Part shown: positions 27,363-38,791 of the stretch, piece after piece
Numbering within the stretch: position 1 is the first letter of the stretch
How the letters are laid out: every line of letters starts with the position of its first letter
Translations under genes and position numbers: made by a program
From: Amblyornis subalaris
Taxonomy: Eukaryota; Chordata; Aves; Passeriformes; Ptilonorhynchidae
Assembly: GCA_018881555.1 (NCBI GenBank)
Contig: JACAXG010000121.1
Span: forward strand, 873,717 to 937,716
DNA length: 64,000 nt
Direction of reading: 5' to 3'
The notes under the pieces: model-generated
What the model saw: the letters and a program-made list of their open reading frames with translations, nothing else
What the model was told of the DNA's origin: nothing
Database searches by the model: none

Positions 27363-28318
27363 AGAGTAATAATATCTCCTTCCCCCTTGAAATACTTCTT
27401 ATGACACTAAAAAAGAACTGGTCTGCCCAAGGCCTAGCCGCAGTTTTCTTCAAGCAGGAGGTGAAGATGGGGTTGGTTTTCTCTGCTTACACTGGTTATT
27501 TTTGCATAGGGCAGGGCTGATGTCAGCACTGAGAGATTAGATAATAGCTCTATGATTCATATTTAAGAGTGAATAATGCTGAAAGGATTTGGGGAATACC
27601 CAGAAATATGGATAAGAGGAAACTACACAAAAGGCACCGGGATCAAGCTCAAAAAGAACAGGGACAGCTGACATCTAAATCTGAATGTACATACTGATAC
27701 CCAAAGGAACAGGCAAAATGAAAGAGGCACTTGAAAAACTTGGTTTTGCAAGAGAAAACTGGGCAACGAGGGGAAGAGAGGAATGCAAGAAATAATTAGA
27801 CACTTACAGAGTACAGACTATGTCACTTCTTCCCTAAACTGGCAGCTCTGCTTCAACATTGCAGATTTCCTTTCACACATTTATGAGCATTAAAAAGCGC
27901 GTGGAGTACAAAAGTCTGGCACCACAGGCAGCAGGGAAAAACTGTGCAACTGCAATTAAAAATCCCTGTATTTCCACTGATGTTATGGCAAAGTCAGAGG
28001 TGGCATATGAAGACCAGTCTCCAGAAGCACAGGATGTCCAATGTATANTAATTATACATAGCCGTACTTGCTGCTGCTAATGCATTTCATCTTCCTTGCA
28101 CTGACTCTTGTCAAGTCCCTCACACAAAACTAAGCAAGGCAGATAGTTTCTTTTGTTCCAAACCAACTTCCTACCTTACCACACTGATCCTAAGACACCA
28201 AGTTACCTCTAAAACACGTACAAAACTGAAATCATGTCAGGTTCTGTTACTGTCCCACAGCCAACATTTCAATACCGTGCTGTTAGTTCTATATTTAATA
28301 TTAAAGGGGTAGCAGTAC

Positions 28319-28427
28319 CTCTTCTGCAAAGTTAGTTTTCTTGTCAAGCATTTCTCGTAGCGTCTGAAGAATTTTAATGCAGAGCTTTTCTTCTTTCTCC
28401 ATTAGCTTCTTTGTGTGATTAATCAAC
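28319..28427 (-). CDS. ITPR2: ITPR2 exon e13, w581-w617 (last exon in window)
   Basis: A 109-bp exon starting with the G that completes lysine w581 and ending in phase 0 at GAG|GTACTG. The acceptor is GCTTTAAG|. It encodes [20 protein letters not shown] then [30 protein letters not shown] is a core helix of the family. The next expected residues (a GNTLRKILL-type segment) were not found down to position 1, so the following exon lies outside the window. In ITPR1 the S2 alternative insert sits at this junction. Confidence 0.95.
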
Positions 28428-29398
28428 CTTAAAGCAAAATGTTAAACCTTAAGGAGCATTGCACATTGTTGCTAAGCCATACTACAATTTCTCTATGCAA
28501 AAATTGCCTGCCANTGTTTTTCCTCAAGGAAAGGAAATAAAAGTGGTCAAGAGAAATCATAATTAAAAAGGAAATGGGACTTTCAGGGTGTTGGGAGATT
28601 TTCGTGGCAATTTGCATATTTTACTGCCCATGCAGAAGGCAGAATTCTACATCCACTTTTTATGAGGGCTTCCAGATTAAGATCCAAACCTGTTATTTCA
28701 CCCTTCCTTTATTTCAAGGTAACTCACTTTAACCATTATTTAAAGGTAACCAGTGTTCACCATGCACCTCACAAGCTTTAAAAGCTGCAACCTTTACACC
28801 TTTCAACTTCCATGATGGTTGTAATATATATATGATATAATTAGCAAACGGTATCCAGCCAAAAGGATTCCCAAAAAACTTACATGGAAGTGTTCAGAAA
28901 TACAGACATTTGGATGAAACACAATCGTTGTTTACATTCACACAACAACTTGACAAGCCAGAAAACAAGGTGCATTTCTGTCTCCAGCTATGATTGTGAC
29001 AGGAGTTTGGATTTTAGTCAGCTTGATACCAGAAGCAGCCTTTCTGTCTTTGTGCAGAACAGANCTGTGCACAGGTCCTCGCACTAGGTTCACACATTGC
29101 TGGAGAAATCTTTGTGAAAATAGAAAAGGAGGAAATCTGAAGGCCTTGAACAGGGTGGGTTTTTTTGACTTCAGTACCGCTGCTGGCTTATGGTGGATAA
29201 AACAGAGTTCACCACATCGTGGCTTGACATCAGCATGCAGCAAAGGCACTGTGGCCATCGATTTATGCTGAAAGATGGCAGCACTAATGGTCCTAAACCA
29301 CAAACAGTCACCAGAACTGGCTGGGAGAGCTGACACTGCAGCATCTGAACCAGTGCTCCACAGCCCAACAGAACTGATCGTGTCCTGGTCCTNAGTTG

Positions 29399-29541
29399 GA
29401 ATCACAGAACCATCTGGGCTGGAAAAGACCTCTCAGATANGGAGCCCAACCACTAACCTACTGCTGCCAAGGCCACCACTGAACCATCTCCCTCAGTGCC
29501 ACAGGTGCCTGTCTTTTNAATACCTCCAGGGATTGCTGGGC
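29399..29541 (-). repeat. CR1-type 3' fragment
   Basis: GGAATCACAGAACCATCTGG ... TTTNAATACCTCCAGGGATT is the reverse complement of a CR1 3' end. It faces the 29733-29942 copy tail-to-body, making an inverted pair. Confidence 0.88.
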
Positions 29542-29732
29542 TAATGTCATCCTGGACACAGTGGGGACACCCTGCAGNACTCTCCCACTGTCATCTTCGT
29601 GATCTTTGAGTCCAAAGCCAAGCAGCTCTCAGGCCTGCAGGTCTAACAATATTTTAAAAGAAGTACATCTTTGTCTAGGGATTTCTGCCTTATCTAGGGA
29701 TTCCTTTGCCATGGAAGTTAATTAAGCAAAAC

Positions 29733-29942
29733 TGGACACCAGGAGGAATTTCCTCACAATGTTAAACATTGGAAGGGGCTGCCCAGGGAGGTGGTGGAGT
29801 CCCCATCCCTGGAGGTGTTCAAGAAATGGCTGGACACAGAACTCAGTGCTCTGGTCTGGTTGACAAGGTGGGGATCGGTCACAGGCTGGGCTCAATGGTC
29901 TTAGAGGTTTGTTTCCTACCTAAATGGCTCTGTGATTCTGTG
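29733..29942 (+). repeat. CR1-type 3' fragment
   Basis: GGACACCAGGAGGAATTTCC, GGGCTGCCCAGGGAGGTGGT, CCATCCCTGGAGGTGTTCAA and a terminal GGCTCTGTGATTCTGTGG, in plus-strand CR1 order. Confidence 0.93.
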
Positions 29943-30775
29943 GAAACAGAAAACTGTTTATTGCATTTTGATGCTGACTTTGAACAGNAGTTTGGACAGA
30001 GGACGTGGGATGGGACAATGTCAAAATTTCTTTTTTTTTTTAATTTATTTTTCCAAACTATAATAAAGTATACTGTTATAATGCTACCTCTGCAGAATAT
30101 GCAAATAGCCAAGGAATCAGGAGAGCTGCCAAATGCATTCTTTCCCCCCAAGTTATCTCTGTTTAAATTACAGTTTCTCAAGGGCAGGGAGGGCATCTCA
30201 CTTGAGGACTAATAAAAAATTTGCAAGACTCTATTCCAATGCACAGACTGTGCAATAAAACACCTAATGATTCAAGACCAGGTAGGGGTGCCAGTGAAAA
30301 GTATTTTAAAAGAGCTGTTGGCAGTTAAAAATAAAAATATCTATTTGCTGTACCAAAAAAAATCCAACAAAAAACCCACAAGCCCTGAGCCCCCAACCAC
30401 TTCATTATGAATTCTTGAAAATTCCACTATGGCAAGTCTAAGTTTCTGCTGTAAATTTGGAGAAACTTAACAGCAAAAGCAGACCATTANGAAAAGAGAA
30501 GTAAGTTGAGCCTGTCACAATTTTAACAAGCTACTAACATCCCATTTCTAGCAGGTANGGCAAGCCACCTCTCTCCCTCTGCTCTCTCCAGACAACAAAA
30601 CTGCTGAAAAACATAAAACATGCGGCTAAAGACCTCACTTTAAGCTTTCAATAGTGGAGTGGGACACCTGCATGCTTAAGTCTCTGCTGAAAAGCAGAGG
30701 TAAGTGCTGTTGAAAGTGTTAAAACCCTGCCATCTTTTCCACAGAAGCAAACAGGCCCCTCTGTGCACCACTTAC

Positions 30776-30918
30776 TTGGACATGAAGGCGCCGCATCTTA
30801 TCCTGGCATCGCTGCCCTCGGGAAAAAGGAGCTCCGGGCTGTGCAGCACATCAACCAGCACCGAGAATTCAGCCTGCATCATGGGGGTGAACTGCTGCTC
30901 CAAGGAGGCCACCACGTC
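30776..30918 (-). CDS. ITPR2: ITPR2 exon e12, w534-w580 plus two bases
   Basis: A 143-bp exon beginning in phase 0 and ending after AA of a lysine codon (AA|G). Acceptor CTCCGCAG|, donor GTAAGT. It encodes [20 protein letters not shown] and [20 protein letters not shown], then [18 protein letters not shown]...[21 protein letters not shown] is diagnostic of ITPR2; ITPR1 and ITPR3 have a CESGG segment instead. It begins the third armadillo block. Confidence 0.97.
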
Positions 30919-32394
30919 CTGCGGAGGAAAGGAGAACGACATCCAGAACTGCAGCAAAGCTAGAGGAACGGTGCTGTGCCCGAGCCGCTCCCACGGCCAG
31001 CTGCGAGAGCCCTGGGCAGCCCAGGGGACAGCAGGGCAACCCCAAGGCCTCCTTCATGCCGCTCCTCAAGCAGGGCAAGGGGGAGAAGGTGCCCATTGCT
31101 GTCCACTTTGCTGTTCTCTTTCAAATCTCTCCTCTGCAGTACTGCTCACAAAGCGTGTGGCAGCAGTCAGGAAGATGGTGTGCTGGAAGAACAGTGCTCA
31201 TCGCACCTCAAGTGTGTCACTGTGGCCTTGCATTTTGCAGTTCTTCAGATGTGCAGTGTTTTTGGTTCAGCGAAATAGTTTCTCACGCACTTTTGTGTAA
31301 ACATGAATTGTTGACCTAACGGCAAGGATTGTTATGAATTCCTAACCTATGTGATAGACATTATTACTAACCAGTGGACAGCAGGAGGTGGTATCTCCAT
31401 CCTCCAATCCACGGTGAATTTGGAAAACATATAAATAAAATGAGGGCAGAGGCCAGCTCCTCTCTTCCTGCTCACCTCGTCCTCCATTTTGGCCTCTGCC
31501 TGTTGGAGAACCCTGACAGCTGTGTCCGTGTGTTTATTCGAACCTGAGAACAACATGTCACCTCAGGTGCTGTGTCCTTGGTGTTTAGGGCCCCTCCATT
31601 TGCCTGGGTCCTGCTNTTTTCTCAGTTCATAAACCCCTGATGCTGTTTAACCTCTACGTGCACAGGGTCATGTCCATCTCATGGCAATCTCCAGTGACAC
31701 AAACCTGGCACAGTGGCTCCTGAAACCTCCAGCACCTCCTCTGCAGCCAGAATGGGACATGTGGCCAGGAAAAGGCAGAAAGGAGATCCTGCTCTGTGGA
31801 CCACTTTGAGGAGAACACAGCTTGAATGTTATGTGCAGTTTGAGAAAGACATTAAGCTCTTGGTGTCCAAAGGAGTGACACGGAGATGGTGAAGGGCCTG
31901 GAGGGGAAGCCACACGAGGAGGGGCTGAGGGCACTTGGTCTGTTCAGCTGGAGGAGACTGAGGCCAGAGCTCACAGCAGCTCTGCAGCTTCCTCACAACC
32001 AGGGAATGGTCACAGCCCCGAGCCTGGCAGAGCTCAANGAACATTTGGACAATGCTCTCAGGCACAGGGTGGGATTTTTGGGGTGTCCTATGCNGGGCCA
32101 GAGGTTGGACTGGATGATCCTCTTGGGTCCCTCCCAGCACAGCATATTCTGTAATATCTCCTACCCCTCTCTGCTGACTTGTGTAGGGGCTGAATGCCAA
32201 TCCTGGATCCAAAGGTCCTCCATGTTGGCTCTGCTTTGAACAGACACCAAAGAAAAGCTGAGCCTTCGGCTGCCCCCACATAAAATGGTTATTTTAATCC
32301 AGCACTAAAAATGCGCTGGGTCTGTCCCTGGTGATTTCCACACGTGAGATCAACGCACTGCCACTGCTGCCCAAGCCATGTGCTGCTTTTGTAC
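30919..32394 (-). other. Intron between e11 and e12 (1.5 kb)
   Basis: Donor GTACAA; acceptor TTTCCTCCGCAG. It contains a plus-strand CR1-type fragment (31820-32158). A plus-strand frame over 30704-31300 is antisense to e12 and not considered a gene. Confidence 0.85.
31820..32158 (+). repeat. CR1-type retroposon fragment (about 340 bp)
   Basis: In order: TTTGAGAAAGACATTAAGCT, GATGGTGAAGGGCCTGGAGG, TGTTCAGCTGGAGGAGACTG, and GGTTGGACTGGATGATCCTC near the 3' end. This is the layout of a diverged plus-strand CR1 body and tail. No intact reverse-transcriptase frame remains. Confidence 0.88.
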
Positions 32395-32585
32395 CTGTAG
32401 TTTCTCGATGATATTCCTGTAATCCCANGCAGGCCCACCAAGAGCTTCTTTGAAGCGAGGTCCGCTGCGGGCTGACATCCTCCACCCCATGGCTGCCCTC
32501 TGCACCATGTTGGAGTGACTCTTCATGAACAAGGTGTTGACCTGGCTGTCCAAATCCACTGGAATCGCAATCCCACGGTTCTTTG
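32395..32585 (-). CDS. ITPR2: ITPR2 exon e11, w470 (2 bases) to w533
   Basis: A 191-bp exon completing a split alanine codon (CA) and ending in phase 0. Acceptor TATTAAAG|, donor CAG|GTACAA. It encodes KNRGIAIPVDLDSQVNTLFM, KSHSNMVQRAAMGWRMSARS and GPRFKEALGG, ending WDYRNIIEKLQ. This is the linker between the second and third armadillo blocks. ITPR1 carries a protein-kinase-A serine (RRDS motif) in the corresponding place; here it is SGPRFKEALGG, with no such motif, as expected for ITPR2. The n at 32428 is the third base of a GCn alanine codon. Confidence 0.96.
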
Positions 32586-33577
32586 CTTTAATAGGAAGAA
32601 AATAACCAAGGCATCTATGTACAGTGGCAAAAACTTGAAAATCTTACAAAGATCATGGCATGTAAAAGGCTGATCCTGTTGAAGTTAAGGGGCAGGGTGA
32701 TACCACTTCAACAGGTTTTAAAAATAAGGATCCTTAAAAATAAAGATACTGAAGTGGTAGAAATTGGCCATAATCTAGTTAAAGAAAGCAAACTCTACCA
32801 CTTTAAATGANATGAGGATCACTTCCAGTATATATTTTCATAGATACAGACATTTATTTTTTGAAACAGCATAATTTTTTTTACTAACTTGAAAAANGTC
32901 CAGAGATATTAATAAGAGCAACAAATGGAGTATGTGTTATTATTTCAACAGTTAGCTTTACTCTATTCAGAAGCAAATTCTAAAATTCTTCTCTCTAGTG
33001 GACGTATGCACATTTATCCAATATATCCCAAGTACTCTTTGTTGCTTTTCTGTGTATTTCTCCTGTGAGGACCTTGAGGAACCAAGTGCATACAAATTAA
33101 ATTTGAAAAAGACTGTCTCCTCTTCCCTCTGGGTTTCTTATCCAGCTAGAGATGCTAAACCTTAGATTCCTGGATGGTTCCTGGATGCCACTGCAATATA
33201 TCCAGTAGTTAATAAACATCTGATAGTTTAATTGATNGTTAAAAAAACCAATTTAACCAATAGTTTAAAAATGCTTTTTTGTTTTCATTTTCAGACTTAA
33301 AAGGCAGGAAGTAACAGTAGAGAGACTATCAGAGGAAAAAAAAAAAACCAAGGAAAGACTTACAGGAATTCTTACAGGGCATCCACTATTAAACTACNAC
33401 TGCATCCTGAACTGTTGTTTGAAAAGGAAGTTTGAAAGGCNATGTTCAAGGTATCTGCCCTCTCCCCCATCAAAACCTCTGTGTGAGCTGCTGCTCCCCA
33501 TTCCACTGGAGATCAGAGTGACATGGTTCTCTGGCTCAGCGTGAGTCATCAGAAATTCAGCTAATGAACAAGAGTTT

Positions 33578-33722
33578 GCCCCATCCCTGGGAGTGTCCAA
33601 GTCCAGGNTGGATGGGGCTCTGAGCAGCCTGGGATAGTGGAAGGTGTCCCTGCCCATGGCAGNGGTGTTAGAACTGGATAGTCTTTAAGGTCCTTTCCAA
33701 CCCAAACCATTCTGTGATCCTA
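33578..33722 (+). repeat. CR1-type 3' fragment
   Basis: It runs from CATCCCTGGGAGTGTCCAAG through GGATGGGGCTCTGAGCAGCC to TCCAACCCAAACCATTCTGT GATCCTAT, in the order of a plus-strand avian CR1 3' end. Confidence 0.9.
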
Positions 33723-35547
33723 TCGTCAATACAGAAATATCTCTGAAAGATTAGGTCATGTTCCAGTGATCAGGCTCTGTATTCTGTCATTTCACTTAAT
33801 TCCCGTGGCACAGTTTATGTTTAATAAAATCTTAGAAGCAAAATTGAGAAGCAGTTCTAATCCATTTGTAACAAGAACTAATATTTTGGTTTTCCTNACT
33901 GAAACAAGGTGAATATTAAAAAAGCGTGAGCCCAAACTGCAGTTCNGCACAACTCTTCTCTGAGGCGTTTCCCCACCATTCCGCGCTAACCCGCTTTCCA
34001 CCGTGGGGGAAGGCATCAAAAATATTCCACCCCTCCTTCCCAGCTCTACAACACAAACGACTTGACGTCCTGAAGCTGTGAAGTCAGCAGATGCCCTTCT
34101 TTCCCGAGCAGCCCAGGCAGCAAAGCCCCCGGGGAGGACGTGCAGGCAGAGGCAGCGCTCAGCTCTGATGGATGGAGGCTGCAGCGCTGCCAAGCACAGT
34201 GAGTCACAGAGCACAGGCACAAACTTTCTCTTCCCCTCGGTGCCACGTTGGAATGACAGCTTTTATGAGAAACCTAAATCCGGCTGTGGCACCTCAGCCC
34301 CCGACCTCAGAGGCTGTGGCAAGGGCGCTCTGATCCCTGCAATGGATCCCGCNAGTTCAGGGCACCTTCCTCTCTTCCCACTGCAAGGTTGTATCCTGAT
34401 GCAGGACTGGGNCTTCCCCCTATGGATCAGGCTGTTCCACTGGGGTGGAAGAGAGATCTCTAATTCCATCTCTGGTAGGCACTTTCTTTTAAATGGTTTG
34501 CCACGGGGAATTGGAAAAAAAAAAAAATTTTAGGTCAAGCTGGGAAGACNCAAATTGACTTTTCCTTTCCACTCTCCATTTGTTTTGAAGGCAGGTTCCT
34601 GATTAACGTGTGGAAAATGCCATGTTTGGCTGGCCATTATTCCTAATGGTTGTTTTTCCATATAATTTGACTGGGCTATTTTTCAAAACACATTTGCCCT
34701 GTTGCTGCCTACTTTATTCCAGAAGTCCATTAAAGTTCTGCCAGTGTGAGTAGGGTGCTGCAGCCTATTAATCCAATTTATTGTGTCCTAATGTCAGTCA
34801 CTGGAATGTTACTGGACAATGCTCACTTCTCAATTATGTGGAATGTATGCAGAGTCCTGATATATCCAAGAATAAATTTAGCAACGGGGAGCACACTGTT
34901 CAGAGGAAAAGCCAGACTTCTGCAGTCCTGTAGATGCCATTTGAAGTTAACAACTTCCATCAGTGTCTGAGGAGCAGTCAAGGACTATGATTGTTCAAAG
35001 AGGTGCAGCTAATTAAAACTATCACAAAGAAAACCAGAGAACGAAAAAAAATACTCCTTTGTTTTGAGCAGTTCTTACATGTATAATTCCATTTGTAATT
35101 AAGATTTGTATTGGTTGTCAAAGGGCACCGTTGAAGTCTAAGCTATAAACAAAGCCTTTGTCTTCTTATTTCTTTGCAGCTTGTAGAAAGTTTATCTTTC
35201 ATTTGTTTCACATTTCATTATTTAAAACAACATGAAACATATTTTTACATTTTGGAAAGCTGATGAACAAATGTGAACATAAATATTTATTTTTAATTTA
35301 GGTGTTGTAGGCTGCTTTCCTCTTCAAAATGTGTCAATCTCCCTTAAAGTAGCAACATCAAATATTTAAAAGCGTGCTTATTTTTGTTCCACTTAGAAAT
35401 ACTTTTGGACAGCACTCAAACTTGCAAAGTACAGTTAGAGCTGGTAGACAAAGGAGCCAAGAGGGGGTAAAATTCTGTCTTTCATCTGACTGGTGAACTT
35501 GGCAAAAAGCTACATGGCTGTCTGTACATAAGTATCCAGCAGGATAC

Positions 35548-35615
35548 TGACCAGGATGGACTCGATGATCCTTGTGGGTCCCTTCTGACTAGGAATATTG
35601 TGTGATTCTGTGATG
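35548..35615 (+). repeat. CR1-type 3' tail fragment
   Basis: GGATGGACTCGATGATCCTT ... ATTGTGTGATTCTGTGATG is the typical end of a plus-strand CR1 copy, including the terminal GATTCTGTGAT octamer-like repeat. Confidence 0.85.
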
Positions 35616-38600
35616 NCTTCAGCAAAGGGGAATTCTGCCCTGCAGTGGAGGGCATGTCTCAGGTTTACACAGTGCCCAATTCCCTCCCAGGGCATTACAC
35701 CCTGAATACACAACACTGCTTTATCAGTCTCAGAGGAAATGGAATTTGCTAGGAAATCCTTTCAACTACTAACTGCCAATCTGCTGCTCCCAATTATCCA
35801 TCAGCAAGAGCCACAGTCGAGCCAGGACGAGCAAGCAAACAGGACCCGCTGAAATGGTAAAAAAAACCACAAATGCCGCAAATTCAGCCAGGTCAGGGCA
35901 GAGTGGTCTGCTCCGTGCTGGATGCTCCTGTGGGCATCCAGTGCAGCAGCAGCTTTGCTCCCCCTTACTGTTTGAACAATGAAAAAGTACTTGGAGATGG
36001 GGACTCAGAAGGAAAGGGCAGCATGAATGTCAAGAATCAAGCAGCTAAAAATCAAGCTGCTCTCGAGGGGCGAGCGAGACTCCAGCGAAGCCCCAGGAGC
36101 ACAGTCCAGCTGCTCACAGAGGCTGAAATGGGCAGAGTGTTATTTGGTGAAATTACCTGCATGCAGTTCCCTGCACAGCAGCACAGCAATTGGACCTGTT
36201 TCGGGAATGCCTCCCGAAGCACCAGCCTCTCACCGCGCTGCTGCCCGAGCCTGAGGATCAATTTAGCGCTGAGGATTTCCAGGAAGTGGCCCTTGCCTGT
36301 AATATTTCCTTGGAAGCCCATCCTTCAGAATCATCTATCTTGCCACAAGGAACCTTGCTGTTCTCGCTATTTCCACCTCCTGCTCCCTAATTTTAAATTT
36401 CACTCCATTAGCTTTTTGTAGCATATACAAAATACAACAGCNTGTAGTGGCTTCACAGCTAATTAACCCCAAACGTCCCTGGGGAGGGTTTCCAGGGGCA
36501 CATGCAGGCGTTTCGTCCCTAAAAGCACCTGAAGGAGGAGTGTGATGGGCAGTCTGGGCCAGGAAAAAGCCAGAGCTGCACCTGGCTGTGACTCCTGTAC
36601 TCTGCTCACAGTTTACACCCCCTGGTAGTCGCAGACAGCTCTATCGTGTTCTCCCACACTTCCCAGTTGTCACAGAGCAATGCATATTTAGTTCAATTAA
36701 TTTTGTTCCATAAATCAGTCCCTCCAGCTCCTTAATCATTTACTGACTGCTTAACAAATGCATTTGGATGGAGAGACACTAATGCTAGCGACAGCAAGAC
36801 TTTTTAAGGGAAATAAAAGCTTTGTGTAGACAAGACACAAACCTGCCAATCTTGCACCCTTCACTTGGATGTTTTTTTCCAACAGAAAATCTATGCTAAA
36901 ATATTTATCAGCCTGTAAAAAGATCATCATTGAATTTTTCTTGCAATTAGGGAAACACAAACAGTTAAAATAGAATAAAATATGGGCTTCATCTGAAATG
37001 TATTCTTCTTGCTGTCAGAAAAGTAACAACAGGATAATTATTTTATTTGAACTAAAAATTGAAAATGAAGGTCTAGCTTTTTATAAAATAGAAAAAAGAT
37101 TTTAAAATTCAAATGGGAAGTGAAATAAACGTGTTTTCAGGACTGAAAAAAATTGTTATATGAAAATTCATCTATATGGACATTAAAATATGCATAATAA
37201 TTCCAAAGAAGCAATAAAATGTGACCTAGATTTTATGTTTAACGTTTCCTATTTGTAATTTTTCAGGGAAAAGTAAAGAGCTTTAGAGGGCATAAAAGCA
37301 TGGTCAAGAAGAACCACAGGAGAGTTTTTTTGGATTCTGTACAAAGAGGTATTGGCGACCTGAAATTAGGGAATAAATACTCACCTAGAAAGGACTTCAC
37401 CACACCTTCAGACCATCTGCTCTCTGTTACGGACAACCCATGCTCTTTAATATCTTTGGAAAAATTTATTGAGCCCCATTTAAAANGAAGGCAGCTTATC
37501 TGCCATCCCTCCTCCCTGCGCTTTCTCTCAGCCCATTGACCAAGGACATCCTTCCAAAGTTGGTTCCAATCCTCTGATTTACAACCTGAATTTATTTAGG
37601 TTATTTACAGCCTAGCGTAATTTACGTCCAGTTGGTTTTGGGTCAGCACTGTCCTTCAGCTTAAACGACTCTGTGACTATTTATCTTCTTAAGTACTTTT
37701 AAAGAGCAACAACAGAGGTCTGTGTTTTGCTAGGCAAAACACGTGGGGCTTCTGAAGTCCTTTCNTGTAATACAGTTCTCCTTTCCCCCGACCATCACAG
37801 CAGTGCTTCCTCTGCACCTGTTCCAGTTTTGAACTTAGGAAATAGCAATCTTACANGACCTGCCTCAAATTTTGCAGGATGGGAACAAGAATTCTCCTTT
37901 TGCTTCTCCTGCACAGCATCCCAGAGCGTAATTTGATAATGACTAATGAAATTTGGCTTGCTAACAGATTTTTTTTTTTTAAAGGGTCTGCCAAGAGACA
38001 TAGTCTAACAAAGTGCAGGTTCCTATCTGGCACTGTTTACTCNTCTGGGAAATTCCGATTATTTCGTTATTGGTGGTCACAGCACAGCCATACACAGACT
38101 ACATCCTTGGGATACACACAGTATCAGGGGGAAGATTCCATTTTTAAAAACATAAGGCAGAAAATTAATGGATACTACAGAGACAAGAGTATAAGACAAC
38201 TACATTTACCCTTGTAACAGAAAACTGATGCTCAGAGGTGAAGATACAGGAATCACTGCTTAATTAAGAAGCAAAGACAGTTCTTCACATGGGTCCTGAA
38301 AGACTCCAGCCCTGGGAGAAAGACCTTGCTCCAACACCATTTAGGACATGCAATTTAAGATATACAATCTTNAGTTGTGAGGACAGGTGATATTCCCCAG
38401 TCTTTATGGAAAGACAGTAGATGGTTTAAAACACAAACTTTGAGAGCGGCCTCCACCCTTCTCAGCCTTGCAAAGATTACAAAATGTACAAACTGAAAGT
38501 CCTTTGATAATGAATTAACTCAAAATAAATTAAATTATTAGATGTCTTATTTCCTCTGTTTTCACAAAGGTCTGGGGACCATTTAAACATTTTTCATTGG

Positions 38601-38774
38601 TCNCTATTTTACCAGAGAGATGGGAGCTGTTTTGATCACTCATTTTTTGGACTGTATTTTCAAGAAAAAGCTCAGTCCTGTGTAATAACAGAGAAAACCA
38701 AAAGTGATATATGTATGTGTTCATTCTCACTTCTATGATAACCTGCTTCAGAAATCCATGTCAACAAGACACAT

Positions 38775-38791
38775 TTATATATATATATATA
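38775..38791. repeat. (TA)n simple repeat
   Basis: Alternating TA for about 17 bp. Confidence 0.9.

Larger units (their letters stand above)
19061..28318 (-). other. Part of large ITPR2 intron, upstream section
   Basis: AT-rich intron starting with donor GTACTG. It holds a (CAA)n run (20601-20617), a (GCA)6 run (20749-20767), a perfect 20-bp tandem duplication (25501-25540) and a TAA-type repeat (27348-27362). No ITPR2 exon, CR1 tail or other gene recognised. Confidence 0.7.
28428..30775 (-). other. Intron between e12 and e13 (2.3 kb)
   Basis: Donor GTAAGT; acceptor TGCTTTAAG. Two CR1-type fragments in opposite orientations lie about 190 bp apart (29399-29541 minus, 29733-29942 plus). No coding segment recognised. 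Confidence 0.85.

Noticed and set aside
30704..31300. 198-residue plus-strand frame
   Set aside because: It is antisense to ITPR2 exon e12 and has no resemblance to known proteins.
35873..36421. 182-residue plus-strand frame in the 10-kb intron
   Set aside because: No family resemblance, no splice or promoter context; chance frame.
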